In this document: positions 5,371 through 6,098 of the stretch, one piece after another | Numbering within the stretch: position 1 is the stretch's first letter | How the letters are laid out: each line of letters starts with the position of its first letter | DNA from: Thermoprotei archaeon | Lineage (GTDB): Archaea > Thermoproteota > Thermoprotei_A > Sulfolobales > Ignisphaeraceae | NCBI GenBank assembly: GCA_003661905.1 | Contig: QMXA01000073.1 | Coordinates: 1-6,098, forward strand | Length of the DNA: 6,098 nucleotides | Reading direction: 5' to 3' | The notes under the pieces: generated by a model | Told to the model about the DNA's origin: nothing | Seen by the model: only the letters and a program-made list of their open reading frames with translations | Databases searched by the model: none | Position numbers and translations under genes: made by a program

Positions 5371-5376
5371 ATCACC
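5371..5376 (-). promoter_or_regulatory. Shine-Dalgarno site of the HD-domain gene
   Basis: On the - strand these bases read GGTGAT, complementary to the ATCACC found near the 3' end of archaeal 16S rRNA, six nt before the ATG. This fixes the start at 5364. Confidence 0.7.
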
Positions 5377-5411
5377 ACTATGTATTCAGCACATTTGATC
5401 TCTCCCTAGGT

Positions 5412-5420
5412 ATTTTATAA
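5412..5420 (-). promoter_or_regulatory. TATA box of the HD-domain gene
   Basis: On the - strand this reads TTATAAAAT, centred about 26 bp from a predicted start near 5390. The resulting leader of about 26 nt would contain the Shine-Dalgarno site at 5371-5376. Confidence 0.55.
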
Positions 5421-5437
5421 TATGTTATGTCTCTAAA

Positions 5438-5448
5438 ATAATATATTA
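5438..5448 (+). promoter_or_regulatory. TATA box of the AMMECR1-family gene
   Basis: ATAATATATTA is centred about 26 bp upstream of the ATG at 5468, which predicts a leaderless transcript. No clear ribosome binding site precedes that ATG, in agreement with leaderless initiation. Confidence 0.5.
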
Positions 5449-5467
5449 GGTGTTAAAAAGATCTTGA

Positions 5468-6098
5468 ATGGTGAGTTCTGTTTTGTCGGTTATTCATCCT
5501 AGGGAACTTGAATATGAGGAAGGGATATATCTAGTTAAAATAGCTAGAAAGGCTATTGAACTATACCTAGCTACTCGAAAAATATTAGAACCTCCGCCTA
5601 GTACTCCTGAAAAATTATTAAAGAATGGCATGGCATTTGTAACTATTGAAAAGTTAATTGGAGAAAGAAAAGAGTTAAGAGGATGTATTGGGTTTCTAGA
5701 ACCCCGTTCACCACTTATTGAAACAGTTATTAAGGCTGCTATTTCCGCTGCTACAGAAGATCCGAGATTCGAACCCATGACCATAGGAGAGTTAGAGAAT
5801 TCAATACTTGAAGTATCAGTACTTTCTCCATATACCGAAATTAAAGATCCATTAAAGGAGGTAGAAATAGGTAGGCATGGAATATATATTGTATATGGAG
5901 TTCTCAATAGAGGAGTACTATTACCACAGGTACCTATTGATTATTGTTGGGATACTGAAACCTTTCTTGCTGAAGGTTGTCTAAAAGCTGGATTAGCTCC
6001 TGATGCATGGATGGATGAAAGGACTAAAATATATGTATTTGAAGCTGCCATTTTTATGGAGACAAAGCCGAGAGGTGAGATAGTAATTAGAGATTTAC
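5468..6098 (+). CDS. AMMECR1-family protein (3' end cut by the window)
   Basis: This is a member of the conserved AMMECR1 family (the PH0010 type of archaea), whose molecular function is not firmly established. The hallmark LRGCIG is at residues 70-75, followed by the helix PLIETVIKAAISAATEDPRF (82-101). VLLPQVP (150-156) and CWDTETFLAEGCLKAGL (160-176) match the C-terminal lobe. The frame stays open to the last base, giving 210 complete codons. Archaeal relatives end shortly after the PRG found here at 201-203, so only a few residues should be missing. The start is ATG 5468, right after an in-frame TGA at 5465-5467; GTG 5471 and TTG 5483 are less likely alternatives. It diverges from the HD-domain gene with 103 bp between the two start codons, and there is no evidence the two products work together. 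Confidence 0.93.
   Translation, partial: MVSSVLSVIHPRELEYEEGIYLVKIARKAIELYLATRKILEPPPSTPEKLLKNGMAFVTIEKLIGERKELRGCIGFLEPRSPLIETVIKAAISAATEDPRFEPMTIGELENSILEVSVLSPYTEIKDPLKEVEIGRHGIYIVYGVLNRGVLLPQVPIDYCWDTETFLAEGCLKAGLAPDAWMDERTKIYVFEAAIFMETKPRGEIVIRDL

Noticed and set aside
5060..5398. Open frame of 112 codons on the + strand
   Set aside because: It is antisense to the HD-domain gene, including its conserved metal-binding histidines, and has no start signals of its own.
5365..5467. Additional RNA gene in the HD/AMMECR1 divergent gap, from a CTGA and a GTGATG on the - strand
   Set aside because: The boxes are in the wrong order and spacing, and the GGTGAT is better explained as the Shine-Dalgarno site of the HD gene.
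5494..5907. Open frame of 137 codons on the - strand
   Set aside because: It is entirely antisense to the well-supported AMMECR1 gene, is serine- and isoleucine-rich as expected from complementing that gene, and has no family resemblance.
1..6098. CRISPR array, insertion sequence, tRNA or integration site
   Set aside because: I saw no spaced direct repeats, no transposase motifs, no T-loop or acceptor pattern of a tRNA and no target-site duplication on either strand.

Overview
The window looks like chromosomal DNA from a hyperthermophilic crenarchaeon (Thermoproteota, Desulfurococcales-like). It encodes a TATA-binding protein with the archaeal two-repeat saddle, a family 4 Fe-S uracil-DNA glycosylase, an AAA-free archaeal Lon-like (S16) protease and an AMMECR1 protein. 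The DNA is AT-rich with AGA/AGG/ATA codons, several genes start at GTG or TTG, and TATA boxes sit about 26 bp before putative start sites. No mobile element, CRISPR array, tRNA or rRNA was seen. The region reads as ordinary housekeeping chromosome, and I found no obvious multi-gene new system.

Layout. Bases 3-149 hold the 3' end of an unidentified + strand gene. Next comes an archaeal SbcD/Mre11-related phosphoesterase (canonical ATG at 213, probable real start at an ATT at 171, end 926). The TATA-binding protein gene (995-1663) is preceded by tandem TATA boxes. The 168-bp gap 1664-1831 holds a GC-rich patch that reads on the - strand as a C/D box guide RNA (1705-1760). A membrane-anchored, apparently extracytoplasmic Lon-like protease follows (1832-3601). 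It overlaps tail to tail with a convergent uracil-DNA glycosylase (3575-4240, - strand). The 135-bp gap 4241-4375 carries a 10-bp inverted repeat around a TATA box. It drives a 68-residue conserved small protein (4376-4582), and directly after that gene lies a second C/D box guide RNA candidate on the + strand (4600-4654). An HD-domain phosphohydrolase (4660-5364, - strand) and an AMMECR1-family protein (5468 to the window end, + strand) diverge from a 103-bp promoter region.

How the parts relate. The genes do not form one pathway. The phosphoesterase and the glycosylase are both genome-maintenance functions, the TATA-binding protein is core transcription machinery, and the two guide RNA candidates would act in rRNA or tRNA 2'-O-methylation. 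The most informative observations beyond routine gene calls are the two C/D box sRNAs, the non-canonical start of the phosphoesterase, the nested TATA boxes in front of the TBP gene, and the inverted repeat enclosing a promoter.
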